A stretch of DNA of 64,000 nt from Rostratula benghalensis. Taxonomy: Eukaryota; Chordata; Aves; Charadriiformes; Rostratulidae. A model generated the notes under the pieces. That model worked only from the letters and a program-made list of their open reading frames with translations, was not told the origin of the DNA and searched no databases. The position numbers and the translations under genes are program-made. The DNA lies in the NCBI GenBank assembly GCA_013399305.1, contig VXAI01000383.1:369626-433625 (forward strand). The letters are read 5' to 3'. This document shows positions 37,131-50,100 of this stretch, piece after piece. Within the stretch, counting starts at the first letter, position 1, and each line of letters begins with the position of its first letter.

Positions 37131-38354
37131 TGGGGGCAAACAGGTCTGCTTCCCAGCTCCTAATGGGCACATCCCTTGCAAAGCTCACTTGGCTATGCCA
37201 AAATGCTCCCCCCCCTCCCCTGCATCCAGGCAGAAAGTGGCACAGAGGGGTCAGCTGCCTTCCCCACTGTGTCACCTCATGGGGATGGGATGTTTTGAGG
37301 TGATTCTACACCAGGGGGGTTGCCCATTATTTCTTGGCTAGAAGTTTGAATTTTTTTTCAGGCACCCAACCAGCACATTCGTGTTAAACTGCCCTGTTGT
37401 GTTCAACACAGCACGAAAATATACTTTACACTTGGTGGCACTGCAGGTTTCTATCCTGGGTAATCTTGCAGCACTTGCCACTGGTCCCAGCTAATTCAAG
37501 AACAAAAGAACTCACGACAAATCTGAGCTCGTGCTACCTTTACTGCTTTTGATAGTGATGCCAGTTTGAAAATCTTTAGTCCAGTATGTTAACTATAAAT
37601 GCCCAAAGTCATTCTTGCTGCATTTCCCTTTTCTGCCCCCTGTGACCTCCTCGTTCTACTCCTCTATTCAAATCCTTAGATTTTGAGGAATCACCGCTGT
37701 GAATACACACAATAAAAAGACATGTCAACAAAACCCACATGACAAACATCCAAAAAATATTGGTGAATAGCAGGCGCTTTTGCAGAAGCAGAAACCAATT
37801 CATGGGCAAGCAGAGAAGCTGAATTCACGAGCCCAGATAAACCCAGTGCAGGAGTTGACCTGCCTTGATCACAACCCCACGAAGACTTTTATCAGATGTG
37901 TTTAAACAAAGCCTTTCTGCTATTTCTGACTTGTGCCAAGGGAAAAATACATTTCGCCCCTGAAAGAAAAATCTTACATTTCCTTCCAAACTCACCAGTA
38001 AATCAAGAAGGGCCAGAGACCTCAGCTTGGCGGCTGCTCACCTTTGTTCTCTTTGCTGAGCTGAAAGAAATGAGGTCTAAGTTCTGTGAGGGCCTGTGCA
38101 GGTACAAAGCAGCAGAACCAGTGCTTAAGGTGGGCCACACAACACAAAGGCACTTTGAAGAGGCGAGCTGGCAGTAGCTAAGGTCCCAAAGTGGGTGGCA
38201 TGTCCAGGAGCCTCTCTCCTCCTGCAGGATGCATGTACATCATGGCACTGTCTGCGTCCCACTGCAATCCCTGCCTTTGGTCCCACTGACTTCAGCACCC
38301 ACAAGCCAAGAAATTACTTTGCTCAGCAGCAGATTTCAAAGTATGAATGCTACG
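37131..38354. other. unique non-coding DNA
   Basis: No gene or repeat recognised. 37370-37900 is AT-rich single-copy sequence. Confidence 0.5.
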
Positions 38355-38752
38355 TTGTTGGGGTTGTTCAGCCTGGAGAAGAGAAGGATCCAGGGAGACC
38401 TTAGAGCAGCCTTCCAGTACCTGAAGGGGACCTTTAGGAGAGATGGGGAGGGACTCTGGATCAGGGAGTGTAGTGATAGGATGAGGGGTAATGGTTTCAA
38501 ACCAAAAAATGGGAAATTTAGATGACATCTCAAGAAGACATTCTTTCTTGTGAGGGTGATGAGACCCTGGCCCAGGTTGCCCAGAGAAGCTGTGGCTGCC
38601 CCATCCCTGGAGGGGTTCAAGGCCAGGTTGGATGGGACTTGGAGAAACCTGGTCTGGTGGGAGGTGTCCCTGCCCAGGGCAGGGGGGTGGAACTGGATGA
38701 TCTTTAAGGTCCCTTCCCTGCCAAACCATTCTATGGTTCTATGATTCTATGC
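38355..38752 (+). mobile_element. CR1 LINE 3' end with ORF2 remnant (CR1-J-like)
   Basis: About 400 bases. The first part translates with LFSLEKRRIQGDLRAAFQ, the last conserved stretch of CR1 ORF2. The 3' UTR follows, with gcccaggttgcccagagaag and gatctttaaggtcccttccc, ending in attctatggttctatgattctatg-like octamers. The next 20 bases (38753-38772) are identical to those after the copy at 25672. Confidence 0.96.
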
Positions 38753-41700
38753 TTCTAAACAGCTCCTTTGATATAAAATCAGACCCACAATACATACCCT
38801 CAGACTCTGTCATGGAGCTGGCCAGGGCCAGACCAGTTGCAGAGTTAGCTCCATGCCAGAAGAGAAGTTTTCTCAATTGCAGAAGCCCAAAAGATCAGAC
38901 AAGACACAAAACCCAAACCACCCTGTCACTTCTTGTCTTCCTCAGCACAGACACCCTGTGGAGTGCAGGGAAGGTGGAATGGAAGGGAATTATTTTTGCA
39001 GCTGAAGGGGAAGAGCAACAGCACAACCCTGCCTTGTATTAGCACGAAGTCATGACCATGGTCCCAACAGTGTGCCCTGACCTCACATGGGTGAGGGCAG
39101 CATCCATCCCACCCTCTGCCATTCAGAGGATGTGACCATCAACACTATTTCCAAGATTATTCTGCAAAAGTGCCTGCTATTCACCAAAATGCCCCTGAGG
39201 TAGAATTGTATCTTTCCAAGATTATCCCAAAATCCTGCTTTCCCCACCCCATGGCCCTCATCCCCTGCCAGGTCCATGCAGACTGCAAAAAGGGTCTTCT
39301 GCAGAGCATGACTTTAGAAGAGTCAGCCACTGCACTTAAGCAAACTTTCACTGCCTCTGCCTTAAGTTCACAGCTTTAAATAGGGTCTTTCAGAAGGTGA
39401 TGCCTGCAGGAGAAGTTCTGGCACAAACAGTTTTTTAACATTTTGAATGAGCAGGGTTTGATGGGGAACCCACTGCCCGCCTGCCTTGACAAACTCCATG
39501 AACCTGTTTGGGTTTCAGACAGGAACATCCAGCAGAATGAAGTGTTAGCCTGGCTGAGACCATTTCAGCTTATTTCATAAGTGACTGAGACAGATGTTTA
39601 AAGGATTTATGTAAGGTTGGCTGAAGTCAAACACAGGTGTAAGAGATGAAAGGGGAATGGGAAAAATGCACTGTGATGATCATTTTTCCATTTCGGTATT
39701 TTTTTTTTTTTCTTCCCCTGGCTGTTGATTCTAGTGCCCTTTCCATGCAATGTCTGTGCAGTGAGTCACCAAGGGGAAAAAACAAAACAAAACAAAACTA
39801 TTTTTATTTACTACCAGTAAGGAATGAGGTTTTTACACAAAGCCCTGCTGTAGCTGTTCTCTCTTCTCCTGTTTCAGCTGTCCGGTTTATTTTTGCTCTA
39901 CTTCAGCTGCTTTTTGCTCACCAGATGTGCTGAGCAGACATTGCCACTCTGAGGAAGGGGAGAAAATGAAGGGTGTAGAAATTCACCGCAGCCTGCTCAT
40001 TATTTGCCTTTCCCAGCCTGTAGTACATGAGTTTCATGCAGGCTGGTGCCCCAGCCTGGCTTCTGGAGGTCTCCAGTGGTTATAACACAAGCCCTCACCT
40101 CTTGTGGTGTGGTTCGGGTGCTCAGACCAAGGTGGGTCAACACAAAGCAGACGTGTTGTGGTCCTTTAGGAGCCTTCCACCAGCTAAGCGTCACTTGTAC
40201 CCTTTCCCAAGGGCACTGCCTGTGAATTATGCCCTTGGAAAATACCACCTTGCACCAGGTCCTCTGTCCCAACCCCAACCACTCAGCACCCACCTCTGGG
40301 AAGCTTCGGTGAAGAGGGATAGAGAGGAAAGAGCAGCTGGGGCACTGGAGTGGATGGAAGTGGGTTCCCTGGAACGTTCCTCTCCAAGGCAGCGCACATC
40401 CCCTTGCTACTGGAGCCTCCTAATGGCCACCCGAGTCAGCAGTGGTCCCATTCAAAAACCAGTTACTCCCTCCCAGCTCTCCAGGTGCTTGAGATGGTGC
40501 TGCTGGCGTGTTTCAGACACATGCCAGGCACAGTTCAGGCCTGTGATAGGAGATATTTCAAGTGTACCCAGAAGGCAAAGGTTCCCAGGGGTGAACCATT
40601 GCAATGTGTTAGTTGAGAGCACCGAGAGGGTGTCTTCAGCCCTGGGTGGCCAAAGGACAGCGTGTGGCCTTGTTGCAGCCCCCATTGATGTATCTGCCCC
40701 TTGCATTTTGCACTTCGCATCTTCACCTTTAAAGAAAAACCCCTTTCTGGGAGGCTGCAAAGCACCAGGAGGGAGACGGAGAGGACATTGGTCCCAGAAA
40801 TGTTTGCAGGAAAAAACCATAGCTTTTGGGCAAATCCCCAATAATTATGGAGTCGTCACCTGCTGGAAACCCCCAGGTAAAGGCAGAGCATCCCCATCCA
40901 CTGCAGTGGGCAGGGAGGGACGCCAGGGCTCAGCAGCCTCCTGAAGGTCAACGGCAGAGCCAGGAGCTGAGCTCACATCTCCCAGCTCCCCGGCCCAGTC
41001 CCCGACCCACGGGGCCATTTTTTCCTCTCCGTTCTGCCTCATTAGCACTAGTAAGCACTTCTGTCATCAGGGACACGCACACTCTGGTGGGGAGTGTAGC
41101 AGAAATGGCTATTAATAAATGATATAATACTTTCCAGTTTTCAAGGCTCTCCGTGGCCTCCGCTCAGCAGCCCTGGCTGAGTCAGGCTCTTTTATTGACA
41201 CCCTCAGCCCTGCCAAACCTGTCGCTTGCCATTGCCTGGGCTTGCCCAGAGCCATACCCGTAGTTGCCAAAGGACTACCTCGGGGGTTGACCATGCTTGG
41301 GGACCAGGGAGATGGCGATGCCGGTGGCGTGGCAGGCCTGGAAGGAGGGGGAACCAGCGGGCAAGGGCTTCTGAGTTGTGCTCTTCAGTGTTGGCTGAGG
41401 GGAGAGGGGCAGCTTTATAACAAATGTTTTGTAGTCGCCCTGAAAACCTCCAGCCCTGGGGCTGGGGATCCATCTGCAGGCACGGAGCTGGGGCGGGCAC
41501 TCGCCCGACGCGTCTCTCCGAGTTATTGCTTCATTCTCCTCACAACAATGTCGCACGACGGGACGTGTTTTATGAGGACATTAATCCCCACAGCAATGCC
41601 CTTAATGCATCTCACCACCCGAGGTGTGTATTAGCTGCCTCTATAACGTATACCCCAGTGGATTTTATTGCTATTGCAGCATAAATCCTGGGGTTTAGAG

Positions 41701-42170
41701 CCTTTTAAAACTCTCCTGTTAAGCTTTACCCTTCCAGGTCTCAATCCAGGGGATGGTGGAAAAAAAAAAAACAACAAAGCCCCTCCACCCTTACCCCATC
41801 TTTCAGTTGACACTGGAGTCAGGTGAGGCTTTGGAGATATCGGAGCGATTCTCCTGTATTTCCCATTGGAAGGCAATGACAACAAAGGGGTTCATTCAGT
41901 ATGTTATTCCTTCTTTTCTAGTCAGGCTACAGCTTTTCAGGTGCAGTGCGTTTATATCGTCCACCAAGACACCCAGTGCCACCTCTAAGACTTCTCTGCC
42001 CCCAACACCTGAGCTGCTGTCACCTTTTGCATCCCTGAGAGTCAACCTGGGAGCAGGTCCCCTCTTTCTCTCTGCCCCTTGCTGAATCCGTTCCCACAAG
42101 GAGAGGGAAGCAGGGAGGGAAAGAGTGATTTGCTCTTAGGAGGCATTTGTATTGTCAAGCCAGGAAAATA
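38753..42170. other. unique non-coding DNA with one long chance-type frame
   Basis: 40027-40944 is open for 305 codons on the plus strand, the longest frame in the window. It is rich in Cys, Trp, His and Ser in no ordered pattern and shows no domain, so it is not called as a gene. An AAAAC microsatellite lies at 39775-39798. 41220-41540 is GC-rich. No CR1 recognised. Confidence 0.45.
39775..39798. repeat. (AAAAC)n microsatellite
   Basis: About four AAAAC units. Confidence 0.88.
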
Positions 42171-42198
42171 AAGGAAGGAAGGAAGGGAGGAAGGGAGG
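42171..42198. repeat. GGAA-type microsatellite, left side of gap
   Basis: GGAA units, some changed to GGGA, run into the gap. Together with 42602-42668 this forms one interrupted array. Confidence 0.95.
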
Positions 42199-42601
42199 NN
42201 NNNNNNNNNNNNNNNNNNNNNNNNNNNNNNNNNNNNNNNNNNNNNNNNNNNNNNNNNNNNNNNNNNNNNNNNNNNNNNNNNNNNNNNNNNNNNNNNNNNN
42301 NNNNNNNNNNNNNNNNNNNNNNNNNNNNNNNNNNNNNNNNNNNNNNNNNNNNNNNNNNNNNNNNNNNNNNNNNNNNNNNNNNNNNNNNNNNNNNNNNNNN
42401 NNNNNNNNNNNNNNNNNNNNNNNNNNNNNNNNNNNNNNNNNNNNNNNNNNNNNNNNNNNNNNNNNNNNNNNNNNNNNNNNNNNNNNNNNNNNNNNNNNNN
42501 NNNNNNNNNNNNNNNNNNNNNNNNNNNNNNNNNNNNNNNNNNNNNNNNNNNNNNNNNNNNNNNNNNNNNNNNNNNNNNNNNNNNNNNNNNNNNNNNNNNN
42601 N
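42199..42601. other. assembly gap (403 N) inside a GGAA array
   Basis: Unknown bases flanked on both sides by GGAA repeats, so the gap is probably mostly repeat of unknown length. Confidence 0.99.
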
Positions 42602-42668
42602 GGAAGGAAGGAAGGAAGGAAGGAAGGAAGGAAGGAAGGAAGGAAGGAAGGAAGGAAGGAAGGAAGGA
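42602..42668. repeat. (GGAA)n microsatellite, right side of gap
   Basis: About sixteen perfect GGAA units. GGAA is the core motif of ETS-family binding sites, though no function is implied. Confidence 0.97.
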
Positions 42669-45600
42669 CAATTTCAACCCAAAAGCAAATGTTCCAGCTG
42701 TTAAAAAAAGTGATGAAAATCATCAGGGGCTCTCACCTGGCCTGTGTGCCACCTGTGTGGCATCACCATACCCCAGAGCCACCCCACCGTACCACAGGGG
42801 TCCCAGCAGTGACTCTGCTTTTTTAAATTAAAGTCCACCAGAGATTTACCTCCCCCACCTGTTTCTAATCCTTGCATTTTTCACCAAACCAGATAGACCC
42901 AGGTGTTTGCCATCAAAGGCTCCCTGGGGTTTTCCTTCCCATGCCCAGCCACCTTCTTTTGGGAAAGTGACAGCCAAGGACCAAATTGCATTAACTCATT
43001 AAGCCTGCACATCCTTGACCCAGCTGCCACTCTTGAAAAGGTCCCCAATCAGTGTTTCATAGGAATGTCAACAATTTGGATGCTTAATGAAACTAGGGAA
43101 GGGCTTGTCACTCTAATGGTACTAATAGCTGAATGTCTTGTCCCTCTGCACCCTGGTCCATGCCACCACACAGGATGCCACCCTCTCCCTACGGTGGAGG
43201 GCAATAGTGGCACCAGCCCCTAAGGTGAATTTGTGGATATGGATAAATTACTTCATGTTAAGAAGGTGGTTTTGGAGAATTTGGTTGGTAGAACTCATTC
43301 TGCCCTTGGACTCCCCAGATGAGACTTTTGGGGTCATTGCAGGTTGCCAACACTAACATCAGTGGTAATGGAGATGATAACAGTTTGCTTTGACTCATCT
43401 GAGATCAACGCTGGTGTTAGCTCTTTGCAATTCTTTGTCACGCTGAAGGAAAGCTTTAAGAAACAGAATGGTTACCCATTAAACAAATCCCCTGGCAAAC
43501 CTGACAGCAGAGCCTTTGCCTGGGCCAGGCATTAACTCTTATCCCGATATTTACCTTTAGGCTGGTGGCCACTTGGCTCAGAGAAGCCAACCCAAATTGT
43601 CAGAAAGCCATAAATTTTAGGATGATCTGTTTTTCGTGTTTATGAGAACACCGTGGCCCCCCATTAAGTCTCTCTTGGGCAGTGTCCACAGGGGGATATG
43701 GTTTTATTCCTAAGACTTTCCATTCTGGAAGGACTGTGACTTGATGACAACACCCAGGTCCTCCAGTAGACTGGCTTTTGGGGGAGATGGCTAGCAGCCC
43801 AGCTGGGGGGCTACACTTTATACTACTAGTCCCAGTACTGGTGACCACTGCTGAAGTGGTGGCAAGAGAATCCAAAGAAGGACATTTTGGAGTAGGAAGA
43901 AGAGGCAAGACAAACTCACCAGTGCTCAGTTAGGAGAGCAGGAGAACTTCCACAAGCATTTTACTTGATACATGTCCCCTAACACAAACACAGTTTCTCC
44001 ACACGAACACTTACTGGATTTGTATTAGTCAGTTCACGGGGAGCTTTCCTGAGCACGGAAACCAGATTCAACCAAATAACACCACTTAGCTGTCCCCATC
44101 AGTTTTAAGAGATGTTGTTTGAGGACTCCATCACGCAGAGAGACTGTGAAACATGTCTGATGTCTGAAAACTATCACTAGCTTCCTCCAGATGCCAGTAA
44201 GCCTGGGTCTGTATTTAACTCTTATTTAACAGTACTCCTGTGGAGACGAGTAGCCCAGATCGTTTCCCATCCATTCTTGAATGGGGTGTAATTGCCAGCA
44301 TCATGGAGAGATGTCCCACCAGCTTATGAGTACACGCTACAGAGGGAACCTCAGTACAATGCTATTCAAGGAATGAGAACATTTCTCCCACTGCTGCCCC
44401 TTGGGATACAGAGGAGTTACCATACCAAATGCAATTCTTTTCTGGCTGGGAAAAAAAAAAAATCCTGAGCAACTGCAAGACAATAGACAGACGGGCCTCG
44501 TTGTCTCTCCTCACTTTCAGGAGACATGTGTGGTAGATATGCGAGACTCTTCTTGCTGCACACTGAACTGGCAGCATCACAGAGAGCTCATTTCTCCTCT
44601 GCTTCATGTCCAAAGAAGATTTTTTGAAGCTGAAATCTCACTTTAGCCACGATCGAAACCAGCTCATGGCAGCCAGCTTGCTGTACTGCTGGGTTCATAG
44701 CGATGTGTGTGCTTATCTGTTTTGGTTATCGGAGTGACATAGTTTCTCCATCTGTCATGGAAAACTCATTGACAAAGCAGAAAGGAAGCTGCAGCTGACC
44801 GATGAAGTGCTTTGCCTGACTGCTTCCCGCTGTTTCAGTCTTGGTCATTGACCTTCCCCAACCACTGGGAAGATAAAACTCCCCTCATGTTCAGACACAG
44901 CCTCACATGGACCTTTTCAGCTGGGTGAGCGCTTGCATCCTGCTCTCACATGGCCATACCTTGCCTGTTGCCCTTGAGTATTTTGCCAAGTTTTCTTAAC
45001 ACAAGCCAGAAAAAACTGCAGAGAAAATAGCTCCAGAGGTCCTGATCCTCCTCAGAAAATGTTGCCTCTGGTCTCTGATGTCAAAAAAGACCAACACTGC
45101 AAGCAGCAGGATAAAATGAGGAGTTACTTCCAAATTCTGGGGGAAAAACAAAACCCAAAAAACTTTAGGCCTTGAGGTATGATAAAAGATGTTGTATTGT
45201 CTTTAACAGGGAGCAGGCCTGTGGAAGAAGAGCACCAGCACCCAGGGGTGTAGGACTGAGAGTTGGGCTCTTTGCAGAAAGCTTTTCTAGCTGATTCATC
45301 ATTACACCACAAACACCATCATTACGCTACAGTGTTCGATGAGGAGGACATCACAGTTCTGTTGGTCACCTTGGAGAAATCCTTCTCCAGGACTTGAACA
45401 GTGGAAAAAACAAGGATGTACTGAATGAAGGACATTTCTAACCTTCTGCTGCAGTGTAAAGGTCCCATTTTCACTCTCCCAGAGCAAATGATGTCACGTC
45501 AGCAAAGGCACCTACTTGGCCGAATAGAAAGTGGGGAAAGGAAGGTCCCATGAGAAAGGTGGTACTGGTGAGCATGCTCAGGTCTACTGGAAGTAGGGTC

Positions 45601-47116
45601 TAATGAGACCATAAACCAAGCAGAACCTAAATCTTAGGAAAAGAGAGGAAGCAGGTGGTTAAATACAGAGATGTGAAGACAGGCTTGAACTCATGTTTGC
45701 TGTTGTAAAAGGCCAAATGGTTAGCAGATCCCAAGGTTTTTAGGGTTTTCCATCATGACCCAAACCCAAGGTTACCTTACCTTCCCCTTCCATCAAAAAC
45801 CTTTGGTGCAGAAGTGCCAAGGAGAGTGGAATCACCCTTGTTCCATTCTCTGTGAGTTTTTACCTCTTGCCATATAGACCAGGGAGTTGAGACAGCGGAT
45901 ATTTTGTTTTAGGGATGGTTCTGACTGAAGATCTAGCTCAAACCATTCCGGCTGGAGTACAGCATCAGTCAAAGCCCAGGTTTGACCGGGTTGTGGTTCA
46001 AGAAAAAAAAAAAATCACTGCTCCAGCGTGATGTGCATCCTGCAGGATGTAGCTGCTCACGCAGTGCATGGGAGTGCAAGGGATGTAGGAGGAGATTTTT
46101 GGGGGCACTTGTCTGTGAAGGAAGGACTGTGTAGTTTTTGTTTAGTCTAGTTATAAATGTCATACGTTATATATCCTTCACCATTTCCTCATAAGACCAC
46201 TTCGCTAATGGATATCTGTACCAGGAAACTTCTGTGGCTAGACAGCCAAAATTTTACCTTCTTCACTTTCAGCCCTTCCTTATAACGCTGTAATTCCTCA
46301 GGATTTATGTCATTCCAATATTTGTTTCATTCTCCCCCAGTTGCTGCTAGCCAAGCCAGTGATATTTCATTTATTTTAATCTTTCTTCCAGAGCTTCCAT
46401 TTTTCCAAGTTGAATCTTGGTGCTTTTTTTTTTTTTATTTTTCCCCCTGATGTTCATCTCATTTGCCAAGGAAAGGCTAAGGCAATATTGCATTAAATCC
46501 AAAGTGAAAAATATTTTATTAGAGTAGCCAGCTGAGCTAAAAGAAGAGCTTGTCTTAACCAGAGCTGGTCATCAAAAGCTTTGCCTTTTAACCTTGATAA
46601 CAGTGACAGTGAAAGAAACCTAAGTCACTGACTTAGACTGCTGGCATCATCTAATTTCCAGGGTAAAAAAAAGAATTAAATTGAGACTTTCAGGGGTTTT
46701 GGTATTGCTGAAACTACTCATATATAAGCACCAGCAGTGTCATGTAACACAGACAAATCAGTATTTTGTGTGGAATAGCTAGAAGGAATTATTTTCAGGA
46801 ACACTTAAATCAGTTAGATCTATTCTCTGGTCATTACCATTTATAATTTTGTGTATGAGGAATTTAAACTTAGAGTTTGTGTTGCCCTGTGCGGAGAGGA
46901 ACACTTGGCTGAATAAATCTGAGAAGCCGTTACATCAGACCTGCAGCAGGCAATTACTAAATATTGAGGGAAATTGCTTCATACATCAGCTGATACATCA
47001 TGTTATAATTATTTTAACATTAGGGGGAGAAAAATAAATTCAAATAGGTGTGCAGCCTTATTAATAAAATATTTTTGGGTGCTTCCTACTCCATTTGCAT
47101 TGTTTTTTTTTTTCAG
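42669..47116. other. unique non-coding DNA, AT-rich towards the right
   Basis: No CR1 or other transposon recognised over 4.4 kb. GC falls from about 45700 onward, and 46200-47100 is AT-rich with T runs (46424-46440). It ends in a pyrimidine tract that serves as acceptor for the exon candidate at 47117, and may be intron of that gene. Confidence 0.45.
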
Positions 47117-47199
47117 TGGACAAGATATCTCTTTGAATTTTGCTGAAGTATTGGCCAACAGACCTATGCTTGCAAAATATTTCATGAGTGAAAGAGAAG
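47117..47199 (+). CDS. candidate internal coding exon of an unidentified gene
   Basis: The 83-bp segment is preceded by a long T tract ending in ttttcag and followed by gaag|gtaaaag, a good splice donor. It begins with the last base of a codon and ends with the first base of the next, so both splice phases agree. The frame between has 27 codons with no stop and coding-like choices, including NFAEVLANRPMLAKYF. That stretch resembles the first helices of RGS-type domains (an aromatic, then Leu, then a Tyr-Phe pair), but this is a weak impression. The upstream frame stays open back to 46974 only because of the T tract. A possible next exon starts at 47534 after ttctgttag and stays in frame for a few codons to TAG (47569-47571). 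It could still be a chance match. Confidence 0.35.
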
Positions 47200-50100
47200 G
47201 TAAAAGTCAAGTCATGATTATGCTCTTTAGTTTACATTTTTAAAAACACAAGTTATTTACTGAATTTGAAAAAGTAAAGAGTCTGCAAGCCGTGGTATAA
47301 AATCGTGATTGCTTTATATGGCTAACTTTTTTCACTGGAAGCTATGTTTTCTGTAATATATGATTTTTTCTGTAAGCAAAATATTTCAACCTAATCTTGA
47401 CAGTGTTGGGGAAAAAGTGAAACAGGTAAACAATATAACGTAGGTCTCAAAAAAAAAAAAATTAACCATTTTTTAAAATACAGTTTACTTTTTTTGAGCA
47501 ACTCTACAATCTATTTCTTTCCTTTTCTGTTAGAAAGAGAGCTCAGTCAGGAATGCTTGTGTGTTTTTTAGAAATTGTCTCGTCTTATTGGATAGATACT
47601 GGTCAGAAAACAGTACTGACGAGAAAGTACATCAATTACATTTATATATCAATAACATTAATTAAGTGCATTTATCCTTTCTTCTGTATATAAGGCGTGA
47701 CTTTAGGTCTCATACCAAGGTGTGTGTATATATATATATATGTGGTATAATATATGTGGTATATACCATATATAGATATGGGATAACCACACCAATAAGA
47801 ATATGCCTGTGGAGGAAGAAGACCTAATATTTCCACAGCGGGCAAAGAAGATACCTTGTCAGAGAGGTTCTTGGTTTCTAGTGCACAGCTGGGGTTGAGC
47901 TGTGATAAGGGACCTCAGAATTTCCTCTGGAGGTGGCTCGGGGTGGGAGATGCATGCACAGCTCCCAGCGCTGCTTTCCATGTCTGCCCAAAGCCATGCG
48001 TGTGATTTTTCCATCTCTTTCACCCTTCGGAATGGAGCCATTTAACCTTTTGCTGGAGAAGCCTCCACAGCCCTTCCCTCCTGAGGAAGGAACCCTACAC
48101 ACACTCCCTGCCCAGGCCTTATGAACTTCCCCTGGCCCCCTACCCGAGACCACAATTCCCCCCATCATCCTTCCCGCCAACCCAGCAGCCGCCTTCCCTT
48201 CCCACTGCTCCGTTGCCTTTCATCTCCCATTTCTCCTCCCCTAACTCATGGGTTACCTTTGGTTTTCAAATGCTCATATTCCAGTCCCTCCTTCTCTGGT
48301 GGAAACTTTAACAAATACACCAACATCTGCTATAGTTAGTCATCACACTTAATGTACAGGATATTCCAGCTGGCTTCACTCTCCTTTTATTATGTATTGG
48401 AAAGAGTTTTCATCTGTGCTCCTCTGGCTTGGCCAGACACACACCCAGACTCACCTCCACGTGGTGTGGATGCAGCTGGGCTGCCACGGGATGCCCCTTG
48501 GCCACGTGCCCATGGCATCCCCCAGTCCAGCACCCCACTGTACCCCATCTGCTCTCACATTTGCCCACATATCAAAAGTGGTACATGCCCTGGCTGTAGG
48601 GTCCTTCTTTGAGGAGATGTGGTGTCCCCATGAAGGCAGCCAGAGTTTGACCAGATGGTAGATAGACAGATATACACTGTTGAAGCATTTTCAGAGGGCT
48701 GGAGAGATGATCCTTTGTCCTTGCTACCTGCAGCATAGCTGCATATCACCAGCCTGCACAGCAAGAACTCCTTGATGAAGGTTCGTATTTGCAGGAAATC
48801 AGCCCATTTTCCAAAGCTAAGAGCAGAGCAACCGCCCCCCATCCTTGAGCCCAGGGAAGGTGCTCAGCTCCTTGGCAGAAGAAAGGAGCTAAAGCAACAG
48901 AAGCCCCAGCCCAAAGGCCTCATCTCATGGAAAGCATGAGCCAGAATGACCTCAGACACCATCACATGGGCTTCATCCACAGCAGATTGAAAATGCAAAG
49001 GCTGCATCATTTAGAGCATGGGTTGTCTGGAACATCAGGCAGGTGAGGGAGGTTGGGAGGAGAGAGCAAAGCACTGGGCATGGTCCTGGGGGGAGGGGAG
49101 AGCCAGCCCTAAAGAATGAATAAATACCCTCAATTGAAAAAAAAAATAAATAGGAAAATGTGGTGCTTGGGTGCAAAACTACAATATTTTCCCTTCCAGC
49201 AAACGTTCATCAGTCTTCTTACAGCACTGTGGTCTTCAACTGTGTATGTAGAGCATTGGCTGTCACAGAATGGCACTGGAGAGAATCAGCTTGGTTGAGG
49301 AGGACAGGCTACACCAAGCTGTCACAAGATATTGCACAAAGCAGCAGTACTAACACGGAAAGGGACTGAGGACTTAAAGACTTCAAGGTTTTCCTGGGTT
49401 GAGAGACACAGGACTAATTTTTCTTCTAATGCTGGGGAAAATTGTACTTTTAGAAGACCCTAGTGTCTGAATTAATGAAAACATTTACTTTATGGCCAGC
49501 CAGGCTCTGTGAGATTCAAGGTCTCAGTATTTTCAAGCCTTGCTAGGGGCAGGGATGAGGAGGAGCAAGGCCTGGCCATTTGACCCACGTTGGCCAACAG
49601 GGTTGTTTCATACCATGAACGTCACATTCAGCATAAATCAGAAAAATAGTTCTTGTACATCTTGTATCAGTATTGGGATTAATACTGGTTTTTTAATGAT
49701 ATTGTTAATTATTAGGCTTATTCTATTAAGTCTGTTTACATCTCAGCCCTCGTGTTTCTTTGTGTTCCCCTCTCCTGGGTGGGGAAGTGTTGTCGGGTGA
49801 TAGAATAATCGTCTGAACGACAACAAATTGTTATGGGTTTTCCCAAACTATAACAAAGGTGCACACATTGACGTGGTGGCCTGGCTGGAGAGCCAGCAAC
49901 AGCAGAGCCTTGGAAGCACGTTAGTCACAATCAGGTGTGTGGTGAAAAAAAGGAAAAAAACAACAACCCAGCAAAAACACCCTGAGGCCACGAATACCCC
50001 CGACGCAGGTCCTGCGGCTGACTTCACACATGATCTGTGTCCTCGGGAGTTTCCAGTGAATTCCCTTTGCAAGACGAGTGGTTTATTTGCTTTCCTGGAT

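Noticed and set aside
42042..42826. Long frames across the GGAA array and gap
   Set aside because: They consist of repeat-derived residues and unknown bases.
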